A DNA stretch of 23,952 nt from JBARCX01 sp049794535 (lineage in GTDB: Bacteria; Pseudomonadota; Gammaproteobacteria; Xanthomonadales; Rhodanobacteraceae): positions 1 to 23,952 of the forward strand of contig JBARCX010000374.1 of NCBI GenBank assembly GCA_049794535.1. The letters are read 5' to 3'. Both the position numbers and the translations under genes were made by a program. The notes beneath the pieces are model-generated. The model was not told where the DNA came from, made no database searches, and saw nothing but the letters and a program-made list of their open reading frames with translations. Positions 14,663 through 22,822 of the stretch are shown in pieces. Position 1 is the first letter of the stretch, and each line of letters begins with the position of its first letter.

Positions 14663-15787
14663 ATGAAACGTAGGAACCTATATGTCCTGATTGCTCTTGT
14701 GCTGGGCAGTGCCGGTGTCGCTCATGCGCAGGACAACACCTCGACTGCCGCGGGAAGTGCGGGCAGCATGCCGACGACAAGTTTCGATGATCGTTGGTAC
14801 ATCGCGCCTACGGTCGGTGGTTACTACAACGACTCAAGTCGTGACACCAATAAGAAGCAGATGTTTTATGGCATTAGCGTCGGTAAATTCATTACTCCAA
14901 ATGTCGCGATCGATCTGTTCGTCGACCGCACCAATCGTCGGGTGGATTACGACCTGGGCGGTGGCAAGTGGGCAAACAATAACTACGGCGTAGCCGCACG
15001 CTACTTCTTTGGTGAATGGACGGCTTGGCGCCCGTACTTGCTCGGTGGGGTGATGGGCAGCCAGCACATCAATCCCTTTGAGCATGGTTGGTCACCGGCT
15101 GCTGAGGTTGGCGTGGGCATTTCCAAGGGGATTACCGAGAACATCGATTTCCGCGCAGAGGCGGCATACCGTTACGACTGGGATGACAAAACCTTCCCGT
15201 CGAATAACGGCTACGGCGATGCGTATCTGGGCCTCAGCCTGGTGTTTCGCCTAGGCCCGCCGCCGGTTGCACCTGCGCCACCGCCACCGCCGGCACCGGC
15301 TGCGCCTGACTGCTCCAAGACCGTCGTCAACGGCGTGAACCTGTGCGACAACAAGTGCCCGAATCTGCCGGAAGGCACGATCGTTGGCCCGGATGGCTGC
15401 CCGCAGAAGGTGGTGATTGACCTGCGTGGCGTGAACTTCAAGTTCGATCGTCCGAAGAAGGGCGAGACGAACATCGCCAAGTCGTTGGCTGAGCCGAGCT
15501 CCGATTCGATCGCCATCCTGGATCAGGCCGTGGATACGCTCAAGCGTTATCCTCAGGTGCATGTGACAGTGGCCGGTTACACCGACTCGATCGGTACGGC
15601 GACTTACAACCAGGGTCTGTCGGAACGTCGCGCAAAGATCGTGTACGACTATCTGACCTCGCACGGTATCGACGCGAGCCGCCTGGAAGGCCCGATCGGC
15701 CATGGCTTGAACGATCCGATCGGCGACAACAAGACCGAAGCAGGTCGTGCGCAGAACCGTCGCACGGAGTTGCAGGTTCAGCAGTAA
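14663..15787 (+). CDS. OmpA-family outer-membrane porin
   Basis: An ATG at 14648 is in frame, but AGGAGG at 14651-14656 is the ribosome-binding site for ATG 14663, which starts a signal peptide (MKRRNLYVLIALVLGSAGVAHAQ). The mature protein has an eight-strand beta-barrel of the OmpA/OprF type (WYIAPTVGGYYNDSSRD, FITPNVAIDLFVDRT, YFFGEWTAWRPYLLGGVMG, AYLGLSLVFRLG), then a Pro-Ala hinge (PPPVAPAPPPPPAPA). Next is a Cys-Asp stretch (CDNKCPNLPEG...GPDGC, thrombospondin type 3-like), and last the C-terminal OmpA domain that binds peptidoglycan. There the ligand residues D308 (YTDS) and R323 (SERRAK) are present, and it ends GRAQNRRTELQV. It anchors the outer membrane to the wall. 374 residues, normal length. 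Monocistronic: terminator directly follows. Confidence 0.9.
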   Translation: MKRRNLYVLIALVLGSAGVAHAQDNTSTAAGSAGSMPTTSFDDRWYIAPTVGGYYNDSSRDTNKKQMFYGISVGKFITPNVAIDLFVDRTNRRVDYDLGGGKWANNNYGVAARYFFGEWTAWRPYLLGGVMGSQHINPFEHGWSPAAEVGVGISKGITENIDFRAEAAYRYDWDDKTFPSNNGYGDAYLGLSLVFRLGPPPVAPAPPPPPAPAAPDCSKTVVNGVNLCDNKCPNLPEGTIVGPDGCPQKVVIDLRGVNFKFDRPKKGETNIAKSLAEPSSDSIAILDQAVDTLKRYPQVHVTVAGYTDSIGTATYNQGLSERRAKIVYDYLTSHGIDASRLEGPIGHGLNDPIGDNKTEAGRAQNRRTELQVQQ

Positions 15788-15810
15788 GCGAACAGGTAGC
15801 GTTAGGAGGG

Positions 15811-15840
15811 AAAGCCCGGTCTATGCCGGGCTTTCTTTTT
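15811..15840 (+). terminator. Intrinsic terminator after ompA-like gene
   Basis: Perfect 9-bp stem AAAGCCCGG (15811-15819) / CCGGGCTTT (15826-15834) with loop TCTATG, followed by CTTTTT. Lies 24 bp after the stop codon. Confidence 0.92.
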
Positions 15841-15873
15841 CCAGATTGGCGTCGAGTTTCAACTAATGGAGCC

Positions 15874-15890
15874 CTCTCCCATCGGGAGAG
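15874..15890. repeat. REP-like hairpin next to the IS110 element
   Basis: CTCTCCC (15874-15880), loop ATC, GGGAGAG (15884-15890), preceded by GAGCC. It resembles the REP-like hairpin at 11792-11817 and lies 15 bp outside the transposase stop codon. CTCTCCCA recurs at 16976-16983 and 17143-17150 on the other side of the transposase. IS110-family elements often insert in REP sequences, so this may be host target DNA split by insertion. Confidence 0.6.
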
Positions 15891-15905
15891 CAACTGTGTT
15901 GCGCG

Positions 15906-16873
15906 TCAAGCGCTTTGAGGAGGCACCTCCCGCCAATGCGTTTGATCGCGCAACATGGCATTGAGCATGGTCAGTAGTTTGCGCATGCAGGCCACCAGGG
16001 CGACTTTGGCCAACTTCCCGGCGGCACGCAGGCGCTGGTAGAACGCCCGAATGGTGGCGTTATAACGAACCGCGCTCAATGTAGCCATGTAAAGCGCCAC
16101 GCGGACGTTGGCCCGTCCCCCCCAGATCCGGCGTCGACCGCGCACCGTGCCGCTGTCGCGATTAAATGGTGCGACGCCGACCAACGCGGCAATCGCCCGG
16201 CGGTTGAGCTGACCCAGTTCCGGTAGACAAGCGATCAAGGTCATCGCCGTGATATCGCCGATGCCTTTGACCTCGCTGAGCAAGTCGCGTTTAGCCTGCC
16301 ACGCCGGTGCGGCCTCGACACGGTGTCGCAAGCCCTCGTCGCTAGCGTGTAGACGTTTGTTGAGCCACGCAATGTGCTCAGTGATGTCCTTGCGCACGCG
16401 TTTGTTCGGGGCGGCCTGGAGCCGGTTCTTTTCCATCGCCAGCATCTCCACCAACTGCCGACGCCGTGCCAGTTGGTCCATGAAATCTTGGCTGGCCGCA
16501 TCGGGCAGTGCGCGTTGGACGGGTTGGACAGCCAGCCCAAACTGCGCCAGCACACGAGCATCCAGGCGATCGGTCTTAGCTAGCTGACCGGTGGCGCGCG
16601 CAAAGTCGCGCACCTGGCGTGGATTGACTACCGCTACCGGTAGCGCAGCGGCTAACAAGTGCGCGACCAGCGTCCGCTCCAAGCCACCGGTCGCTTCCAG
16701 CACCACCAGCGCCGGGTGCACCTCTTGCAACGCAAGGATCAGTGCACTTATGCCCGCTTCATCGTTACTAAAGGCCAGGAACGCCTCGCCGCCGCTGATC
16801 CATCCAGGTGCGCCTTGGCCACGTCAATACCAACCACCGGACCGGTCATCGTAGTTTTTGGAATCTGGCTCAT
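15906..16873 (-). pseudogene. IS110-family transposase, frameshifted
   Basis: Read on the minus strand, the gene starts at ATG 16873 (MSQIPKTTMTGPVVGIDVAK, with GAGAGG upstream) or at 16849. It runs as VVGIDVAKAHLD to about 16802, where the frame is lost; a second frame then continues (ISGGEAFLAFSNDEAGISAL, ALVVLEATGG, KTDRLDARVL) to the stop at 15906. Together these give the IS110 architecture: an RuvC-like DEDD domain with D of GIDVAK, E of LEATGG, and two D of TDRLDA, followed by a C-terminal Transposase_20 domain (VKGIGDITAMTLIACLPELG, VGVAPFNRDSGTVRGRR). The catalytic serine is probably in RDSG. In the first frame a stop follows at about 16748, so full-length product is not made unless the shift is a sequencing error or is suppressed. 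Confidence 0.88.
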
Positions 16874-17228
16874 CACACCTCTCCCAAGGATCTCAATCAC
16901 CCTACCTTGCAGAATCGGGCTGCGAGCCCCGGCAACTGTTCGGGTTGTTGAGAAAGAACGCCATACCGACCCTTGCTCTCCCACGGTCTTGTGGATACCT
17001 CAGGGTTGACGGTCTGGTACGGCGAAACAAACTTACAAGGGTGCCGGCAGGCGGGTGAGGGTGCGACCAGCGCGATAGGTTGAAGCTTAGTCGCACCCTC
17101 ATTCGTTGCGCCCAAAGGAAGTCCCTGTGGGACTGGAACCTTCTCTCCCACGGGGACTGCCTTCGGGTCACCGGAGGGAGAAGAAGGTCGATGAAACTCG
17201 ATGGTAATCAGAACGCGTCAAGTCATAA
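16874..17228. other. Non-coding leader of IS110 with several hairpins; bridge RNA candidate
   Basis: About 355 bp without a credible protein. Structures seen: GGGCT-GCG-AGCCC (16917-16929); CCAC/GTGG around 16981-16993; a perfect 12-bp inverted repeat TGAGGGTGCGAC (17056-17067) / GTCGCACCCTCA (17090-17101); AGTCCC-TGT-GGGACT (17120-17134); and CCTTCTCTCCC (17139-17149) facing GGGAGAAGAAGG (17176-17187). The part nearest the transposase start (about 16874-17050) is where IS110 elements encode their bridge RNA upstream of the gene. The outer part looks like REP-type host repeats. Assignment as an RNA gene is inference from element layout; no guide loops were matched. Confidence 0.4.
17056..17101. 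repeat. 12-bp perfect inverted repeat, 22-nt loop
   Basis: TGAGGGTGCGAC at 17056-17067 and its exact reverse complement at 17090-17101. It lies between the IS110 transposase and the GMC oxidoreductase stop. It could be part of a REP-type doublet, a structured RNA, or the terminator region of the GMC gene (no T-tract follows on the minus strand). Confidence 0.75.
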
Positions 17229-18821
17229 CTAATTGTCGCTACGAATGAAGCACGCAGCTCGCTCGCCGATCATGGCGCAAGCGGCCTGGGTATTGCCGGA
17301 TACGAGTGTCGGCATCAGCGACGCATCGGCGACGCGCAGATTCGCCACGCCGCGCACGCGTAATTGCGGATCGACTGGAGCTGTGGAATCACTGCCCATG
17401 CGGCAGGTTCCCGCCGGGTGGTAGATCGTGTCGGCGTGCTCACGAATGCGCTGACGAAGAATTGCGTCGTCGCGTGATTCCGCGTCATACAAAGCAGGCC
17501 CTGCATAGCGCGTAAATGCGGGAGCGCTAAGAATGTCTTGAGCGATATGGGCGCCGGCGAGCAGTGTCTCCAGGTCTTCCGAATCAGCGAAGAACTTCGG
17601 ATCGATCAGCGGCGCTTTACGAATATCGTTTGCAGCCAGGCGCACGGTGCCGCGACTTTTCGGTCGGAGTTTGCAGACATGCAGTGACATGCCACGCGTC
17701 ATATGGAGATGGCGGTTGTGGTTATCGACGATGCCGACGCACAGATGAAGTTGGATATCCGGTCGGTCGAGTTCGGGGCGGGTGCGCAGAAACCCACCGG
17801 CTTCGGCGACGTTGCTGGTTAGCATGCCGGTGCCCTGCCGATACGGTTTGATGGCGCGAATGATTTGAGGAACGAGCGAGGGCACGATGCCGAGCAGGCC
17901 GCGGTCGTGGACTTTACGGCTGAGAATGAAGTCCACATGATCCTGCAAGTTGTTGCCCACATCCGGGCTGTCGTAAACGACATCGATGCCGAGATTTCGC
18001 AGATGTTCTGCTGGCCCGATGCCGGACATCATTAATAACTGCGGCGTGCCAAATGCCCCGGCGCTGAGAATGATTTCAGCGCGTGCGTTAAAGGTTCTAC
18101 CATCGGTACAGCGGATACCTGTGGCGCGCATTTGCTCGATGATGATGCGTTCGACCTGAGATGCCGCTGCCACGGTAAGGTTCTTGGGCGCCAAGCTAGC
18201 GACATAGGCGCGTGCAGCGTTATATCGGGAGCCCTGTTTTTGGAACACCTGATACAGGCCCACGCCTTCCTGAGTGACACCATTGAAGTCGGGATTTACG
18301 TCATGCCCGCACTGGTTGGCTGCTTCAACGAAGCTGCGAGCGCAGTCGCTGGGGCTGGCCAGGTCGGCGACGTGAAGTGGGCCGCCGGTGGCGTGCCAGC
18401 TATCGGCGCCGCGCTCGTTATGTTCCGAGCGGAGAAAGTAGGGGAGTACATCACTCCAGGCCCAGCCGGTGGCACCGGCACGCGCCCAGTCGTCGTAGTC
18501 CTCGTGCTGCCCTCGGATGTAGATCATGGCGTTGATCAAGCTTGAGCCACCCACGCCGCGCCCGCGCGGTTGTACGCCACGTCGGCCACCAAGCCCTGGC
18601 TGCGGTGTGGTGCGATAGGCATAGTTCCGCGCGTTGCGAAAAGGCACTAATGCCGCAAGGCCGAGGGGTACATCCGAGAATAAGCCACTCTTGGCCGGCC
18701 CCGTTTCGATCAGTAATACGGTGCTTTCTGCGCACGCGATGGCCAATCGCGTCGCTGTGGCGCAGCCCGCAGGGCCGGCGCCGACGATGATGTAATCAAA
18801 CGTGGCGCTGGCAGGTTGCAT
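17229..18821 (-). CDS. GMC-family FAD oxidoreductase (choline/alcohol dehydrogenase-like)
   Basis: A 530-residue flavoprotein of the glucose-methanol-choline family, which oxidises alcohols to aldehydes or ketones. Seen: FAD-binding YIIVGAGPAGCATA (GxGxxG, residues 14-19) and LLIETGP; the GMC signature 1 region PRGRGVGGSSLINAMIYIRGQ with DYDDWA; signature 2 SAGAFGTPQLLMMSGIGP with AEHLRNLGI and NLQDHVDF; and the C-terminal active-site pair H468 (YHPAGTCRMG) and N510 (SGNTQA). Length is normal and all key residues are present. It resembles BetA-like and long-chain alcohol dehydrogenases, but no choline or betaine genes lie nearby, so the substrate is open. It lies downstream of, and in the same orientation as, the TetR gene (127 bp gap), so the two may share a transcript. 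Confidence 0.9.
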   Translation of the reverse strand: MQPASATFDYIIVGAGPAGCATATRLAIACAESTVLLIETGPAKSGLFSDVPLGLAALVPFRNARNYAYRTTPQPGLGGRRGVQPRGRGVGGSSLINAMIYIRGQHEDYDDWARAGATGWAWSDVLPYFLRSEHNERGADSWHATGGPLHVADLASPSDCARSFVEAANQCGHDVNPDFNGVTQEGVGLYQVFQKQGSRYNAARAYVASLAPKNLTVAAASQVERIIIEQMRATGIRCTDGRTFNARAEIILSAGAFGTPQLLMMSGIGPAEHLRNLGIDVVYDSPDVGNNLQDHVDFILSRKVHDRGLLGIVPSLVPQIIRAIKPYRQGTGMLTSNVAEAGGFLRTRPELDRPDIQLHLCVGIVDNHNRHLHMTRGMSLHVCKLRPKSRGTVRLAANDIRKAPLIDPKFFADSEDLETLLAGAHIAQDILSAPAFTRYAGPALYDAESRDDAILRQRIREHADTIYHPAGTCRMGSDSTAPVDPQLRVRGVANLRVADASLMPTLVSGNTQAACAMIGERAACFIRSDN

Positions 18822-18948
18822 GGCTAGGGTCCGGTCGGAGCGACTGTCAGAAGATAGCGCAGACCTTGAACCATCGCTTCACCATCAAGCCCTCGCTCCA
18901 ACCCTGCTCTTAGTGACTGTCTTCGGGGCGGCGGAGGGAGGCGTGGAA

Positions 18949-19701
18949 TCAGCGTTTCTTCTTAGCAGGTGGCTGCGGCCCCGCGCCATGCATCAACAGT
19001 GTGACGGCATGCTGCGTGATGTCATGGGTGCTTAACTGGCTTCGTACCGGGTCATCGCGCCATGTTTTCGCGGCGGCCAGCGGCAAGATGGTTAGTCCGG
19101 CCAGTGACAAGAACATCAGTGACGGTTGGATGTTTGCATTCAATCGTCCCTCGGCTTGCCACCGCGCGATACATTGAAACAAGGATTCTTGGTGCGCGTT
19201 GCCCATGCGTTTTTGAACGCGTTGCTTGAGAAGGGGGTTCTCACTGATGATTTCGCGCAGCCATAAAGGCGCAAACCAGGGGTACTCCACGGTGATATCT
19301 CTGAAGCGATAGACCAGCTGCGTGATGGCCGTCACCGGATCGTTTGCATGCTCCTGGAATACGCTTTCGATGCTCATTCTTACGGGCAGGAAGCGTTCCT
19401 CGATCAGCACGTCGAGCAATTGATCGCGGGTCTTGAAGTAGTAGTGCACCATCGCCGGCGTCACCCCGGCTTCGCGTGCAATAGCGGCAAGCGTGGTTTC
19501 GGCGATGCCTTGCCGGGCAAACAACATCAGCGCGATGTCGACCAGGCGGTTGCGCTGGTCGACAGTGTTGGCGGTGCTCGCCGGCCGGCCAGGACGCCGC
19601 GCCGTGGCTCCGCGCTTCTTTGCGGCTTTCGGGGCGTTTGTTGTGGGCTTAGTGGAGTTTCGTGTCGCCATCTTCGCCGCCACCTTCAGGCGGGTGGTCA
19701 T
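18949..19701 (-). CDS. TetR-family repressor, divergent from a DHA2 efflux pump
   Basis: A 250-residue regulator. Residues about 50-96 form the TetR helix-turn-helix domain: RLVDIALMLFARQGIAETTL, AAIAREAGVTPAMVHYYFKT and RDQLLDVLIEERF. The helical ligand domain follows (FRDITVEYPWFAPLWLREII, LSLAGLTILPLAAA). Unusual are a basic N-terminal tail (KAAKKRGATARRPGRPAS) and a C-terminal PPAKKKR, which may add non-specific DNA contact. The start may instead be ATG 19671, which has AAGGTGG upstream; I keep the longer frame. The gene diverges from the MFS pump across a short region containing a perfect palindrome, so it most likely represses the pump and itself, released by a drug-like ligand. The GMC oxidoreductase gene lies downstream. 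Confidence 0.88.
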   Translation of the reverse strand: MTTRLKVAAKMATRNSTKPTTNAPKAAKKRGATARRPGRPASTANTVDQRNRLVDIALMLFARQGIAETTLAAIAREAGVTPAMVHYYFKTRDQLLDVLIEERFLPVRMSIESVFQEHANDPVTAITQLVYRFRDITVEYPWFAPLWLREIISENPLLKQRVQKRMGNAHQESLFQCIARWQAEGRLNANIQPSLMFLSLAGLTILPLAAAKTWRDDPVRSQLSTHDITQHAVTLLMHGAGPQPPAKKKR

Positions 19702-19726
19702 TGACCGTTCTGGATGCTGAGGATAT

Positions 19727-19748
19727 ATTAATTATCAAGTTAATTAAT
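19727..19748. promoter_or_regulatory. Palindromic operator for the TetR regulator
   Basis: ATTAATTA (19727-19734) and TAATTAAT (19741-19748) are exact inverted half-sites separated by TCAAGT. The 22-bp site lies 26 bp from the TetR start and 18 bp from the pump start, in the only AT-rich spot of the divergent intergenic region, where both promoters must sit. Binding here would block both genes. Confidence 0.75.
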
Positions 19749-19766
19749 TTCAAGACCGGTCACGCC

Positions 19767-21320
19767 ATGAGCGCCAATGCCTCTGTAAACGAGTCGCCTT
19801 CTGTAGCTGCCGAAGTCGCCGACGTGGTTTCCGCCATGCCGCAGGCGCCGGCACGCGAACATCCGCCGATACGCTTGCTGTTCTCGGCGTTGATGCTGGT
19901 GATGCTGCTTGCCGCACTGGATCAGACCATCGTGTCCACCGCGTTGCCAACGATCGTTGGCGAGTTAGGTGGTCTCGAAAGTTTGTCGTGGGTGGTGACG
20001 GCGTATTTATTGTCGTCGACGATCGTGGTGCCGCTCTACGGCAAGTTCGGCGATCTGTTCGGCAGAAAGATTGTGTTGCAGGCGGCAATCATCCTGTTTC
20101 TGCTCGGCTCGGTCTTGTGCGGGCTCGCGCAGAACATGGTGGAGCTGATCCTTATGCGCGCATTGCAGGGGCTGGGCGGTGGCGGCCTGCTGGTGGTGAC
20201 CATGGCTGCCATAGGTGATGTGATTCCACCGGCGGAGCGTGGCCGTTACCAAGGCATATTCGGTGGTATTTACGGTTTGGCGACCGTCATTGGCCCGTTA
20301 ATTGGCGGGTTTCTCGTTGAGCACTTTTCGTGGCGGTGGATCTTCTACATCAACTTGCCGCTCGGCCTGCTGGCGCTGTCGGTGATCGGTGCCGTGTTCA
20401 AGCCGCACGTTGCGCACGTGAAGCATAAGATCGATTACTTTGGGGCAGCTTTCCTCGCGCTGGCGCTGACCTGCATCATCCTGTTCACCAGCCAGGGCGG
20501 CACGATTCTGCCGTGGTCGTCACCGCAGTTATGGTGCACGCTGATATTCGGTTTGATCGCGATCGTTGGTTTCATCTACGAAGAAAGCATTGCGGAAGAG
20601 CCCATCATTCCGCTGCACCTTTTCAAACAGCGCACTTTTCTATTGTGCTGCCTGATCGGATTCATCGTCGGTATGTCGTTGTTCGGGTCGGTGACCTTCT
20701 TGCCGCTCTATCTGCAGGTGGTCAAGGACTCGACGCCTACCCAAGCCGGTATGCAGTTGTTCCCGCTGATGGGTGGCGTTGTCGTCAGTTCGATGATCAG
20801 TGGCCGCATCATCAGCAAGATCGGGAAATACCGCTTCTTTCCGATTGCGGGAACCTTGCTCATCTGCGCCGCCATGGTGCTGCTGGGCACGCTGCAGAAC
20901 GCGACACCCGTCGAAACCATGTACGTGTACGTCGGGCTGCTTGGTTTGGGACTGGGCATGGTGATGCAGGTGTTGATCCTTGCCGTGCAGAACAGCGTGG
21001 AGTTCAAACACATGGGCGTGGCGACATCCGGCGCAACGCTGTTCCGTTCCATCGGCGGCTCGATTGGTGTCGCTGCCTTCGGTGCCATATTTACTAACAA
21101 CTTGCATGCACGGCTCACGGCGCTTATGCCGCCGGACGCCACATTGCCTCGTTCGTTGGGGCCTACAACCGTGCATGAGTTGCCGAGTGTGCTGCGCGAT
21201 GATTATCTGCAGGCGTTTGGCGGAGCATTGCACTCGGTCTATCTGATTTCCGCATGCGTTGCTGTGTTGGCGTTTGCCTTGGCGTGGCTGCTTGAGGATG
21301 TGCCGTTACGGAAGCGGTAG
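19767..21320 (+). CDS. DHA2-family (EmrB/QacA-like) MFS drug efflux transporter
   Basis: The open frame extends back to 19662, but that part overlaps the TetR start and the palindromic operator; ATG 19767 (MSANASVNESPSV) is chosen. The 517-residue protein has the 14-helix DHA2 layout. Landmarks are AALDQTIVSTALPTIVGELG (motif D1 of the family), GKFGDLFGRKI (motif A loop 2-3), RALQGLGGGGLLVVTMAAIG (motif B) and YGLATVIGPLIGGFLV (motif C, typical of antiporters), then LLRSIGGSIGVAAFGAIF-like motif near helix 13-14. It exports drugs or toxic lipophilic compounds in exchange for protons at the inner membrane. Regulated by the divergent TetR gene. No EmrA-like periplasmic adaptor is seen next to it, so it probably works alone. 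Confidence 0.92.
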   Translation: MSANASVNESPSVAAEVADVVSAMPQAPAREHPPIRLLFSALMLVMLLAALDQTIVSTALPTIVGELGGLESLSWVVTAYLLSSTIVVPLYGKFGDLFGRKIVLQAAIILFLLGSVLCGLAQNMVELILMRALQGLGGGGLLVVTMAAIGDVIPPAERGRYQGIFGGIYGLATVIGPLIGGFLVEHFSWRWIFYINLPLGLLALSVIGAVFKPHVAHVKHKIDYFGAAFLALALTCIILFTSQGGTILPWSSPQLWCTLIFGLIAIVGFIYEESIAEEPIIPLHLFKQRTFLLCCLIGFIVGMSLFGSVTFLPLYLQVVKDSTPTQAGMQLFPLMGGVVVSSMISGRIISKIGKYRFFPIAGTLLICAAMVLLGTLQNATPVETMYVYVGLLGLGLGMVMQVLILAVQNSVEFKHMGVATSGATLFRSIGGSIGVAAFGAIFTNNLHARLTALMPPDATLPRSLGPTTVHELPSVLRDDYLQAFGGALHSVYLISACVAVLAFALAWLLEDVPLRKR

Positions 21321-21337
21321 GCCGAAGCGACACGTTG

Positions 21338-21417
21338 TGTAGGTTGGTGATGAGCTCGCGAATCCCAACGTCGGCGTATCCCAACGTTGGGTATCGCGTT
21401 GCTCCACCCAGCCTACA
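21338..21417. repeat. 80-bp imperfect palindromic intergenic repeat
   Basis: Begins TGTAGGTTGG and ends CCAGCCTACA, with a perfect CCCAACGTTGGG (21380-21391) near its centre and inverted GAGCTCGCGAATCCCAACG / GGGTATCGCGTTGCTC arms. This is the widespread 'TGTAGGTTGGG...GCCCAACGTTGGGC...CCCAACCTACA' type of bacterial intergenic repeat (from memory). It sits between two convergent transporter genes and could form a long hairpin that ends transcription of both. Confidence 0.8.
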
Positions 21418-21434
21418 AAAGCTACGGAAGCAAC

Positions 21435-22709
21435 TCAGTCCACTTGCTTCGGCGTAGCCCACAGCGCCAGCCCTGTCAGCAGCGCGGCGGCGGCAAGGTA
21501 GTAGCCCACATAGGACAGGCCATAGGTGTTGGCCAGCCAAGTGGCGATGTAAGGCGCCAGCGATGCACCGAAAATGCCCGCCATGTTGAAGGCTAGCGAT
21601 GCGCCGGTGTAACGCACTGCCGTGGGAAACATCTGTGCGAGCACCGTTCCCAATGGGCCATAGGTAAAGCCCATCACGCCTAGCCCGATCGCCAGGAACA
21701 ACAAAACGCTGATACTGCTGCCGGCTGCAAACAGCGGCGCAAAGCCGAGACCGAAAGCAAAGATCAGCAACGTGGCCAGCATCATGGTGAGGCGGCCGCC
21801 GCGACGGTCCGCCAACATAGCCGACAGCGGAATCGTCACCGCAAAGAACAGCACGCCAATCATCTGAAGTATCAGGAACTGCTCGCGCGAGTACCCCAGC
21901 TTGCTGGTGGCCCAGCTCAGCGCAAACACGGTCATGAGATAGAACAGTACAAACGTGGCGAGCGCGGCGAAGGTGCCGGCCAGCAACGCACGTGGGTGTT
22001 GCGTGAGCACGGTCAGCATCGGCAGCTTCACGCGTTCGTGATGCGCCATCGCGCGGGCAAAGGCGGGCGTTTCATGCAACTTGAGTCGCATCCAAAGGCC
22101 AATCAGCACCAGCACGGCACTGGCCAGAAAAGGCACGCGCCAGCCCCATGCGAAAAAGGCTGCGTCACCGATGCCCTGGGTCAGCCACAGGAAGAGCCCG
22201 GTCGAGAAAAAGAATCCGATCGGTGCGCCGAGCTGCGGGAACATGCCATACCACGCACGCTTGCCAGGTGGTGCATTCTCGATCGCAAGCAAGACGGCGC
22301 CGCCCCATTCGCCACCCAGGCCAAGTCCTTGCCCGAAGCGGCACAGTGCCAACAACACAGGTGCTGCTACGCCGATGTTGGCGTAGGTCGGCAGTAAGCC
22401 AATGGTTACCGTTGAAACTCCCATCGTCAGCAGCGCAGCGACCAGCGTGGCTTTGCGTCCCACCCGGTCGCCGAAATGTCCAAACACCGCTGAACCGATG
22501 GGGCGCGCAAAGAACGCCAGCGCAAACGTCGCAAGCGATTGCAACGTGGCCGTCGTAGCGTCTGAGGCGGGGAAAAATAGTTTGGGGAAGACCAGTACGG
22601 CGGCTGTTGCGTAGATATAGAAATCGAAAAATTCGATCGTGGTGCCAATCAAGCTTGCAAACAGTACGCGGCGCTTCGAGTTGGTCGGCGCAGTCTCAGC
22701 AACATTCAT
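21435..22709 (-). CDS. MHS-family (metabolite:H+ symporter) MFS transporter
   Basis: A 424-residue 12-helix transporter. The opening LFASLIGTTIEFFDFYIYATAA and the loop GHFGDRVGRKATLV (motif A) are diagnostic of the MHS family (relatives include ShiA, YhjE, ProP and KgtP), as is RFGQGLGLGGEWGGAVLLAIEN in helix 4 and FTYGPLGTVLAQMFPTAVRYTGASLAFN in helix 10. These carry organic acids or small solutes such as shikimate, citrate, proline or betaine into the cell with protons. Which one cannot be told from sequence. Length is usual. No strong ribosome-binding site precedes the ATG. It stands alone, converging on the DHA2 pump. Confidence 0.9.
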   Translation of the reverse strand: MNVAETAPTNSKRRVLFASLIGTTIEFFDFYIYATAAVLVFPKLFFPASDATTATLQSLATFALAFFARPIGSAVFGHFGDRVGRKATLVAALLTMGVSTVTIGLLPTYANIGVAAPVLLALCRFGQGLGLGGEWGGAVLLAIENAPPGKRAWYGMFPQLGAPIGFFFSTGLFLWLTQGIGDAAFFAWGWRVPFLASAVLVLIGLWMRLKLHETPAFARAMAHHERVKLPMLTVLTQHPRALLAGTFAALATFVLFYLMTVFALSWATSKLGYSREQFLILQMIGVLFFAVTIPLSAMLADRRGGRLTMMLATLLIFAFGLGFAPLFAAGSSISVLLFLAIGLGVMGFTYGPLGTVLAQMFPTAVRYTGASLAFNMAGIFGASLAPYIATWLANTYGLSYVGYYLAAAALLTGLALWATPKQVD

Positions 22710-22822
22710 CCGGCAGCACTCTCACTCATCGGTCAGTGCCTTGATTCTGCCAGAGCTAGTGCGTTATGTGGCGCAGATGTTGGTTGGATGTCTAAACGTC
22801 CACTGGACTCGTTTGGACTCGT

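Larger units (their letters stand above)
15874..17150 (-). mobile_element. IS110-family insertion sequence, approximate limits
   Basis: The transposase remnant (15906-16873, minus strand) together with its long non-coding upstream flank has the IS110 layout: no clear terminal inverted repeats, and a leader of a few hundred bases before the transposase that in active elements encodes the bridge/seek RNA. The limits given are the outermost CTCTCCCA copies (15874 and 17150), which would give about 1.28 kb, within the usual size of the family. They are a guess; the inner copy at 16976-16983 is another possible edge. Precise ends need comparison with an empty site. Confidence 0.5.

Noticed and set aside
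16897..17171. Small minus-strand frames (84-89 codons) upstream of the IS110 transposase
   Set aside because: They run through hairpins and REP-like DNA and resemble no protein; better explained as non-coding leader.
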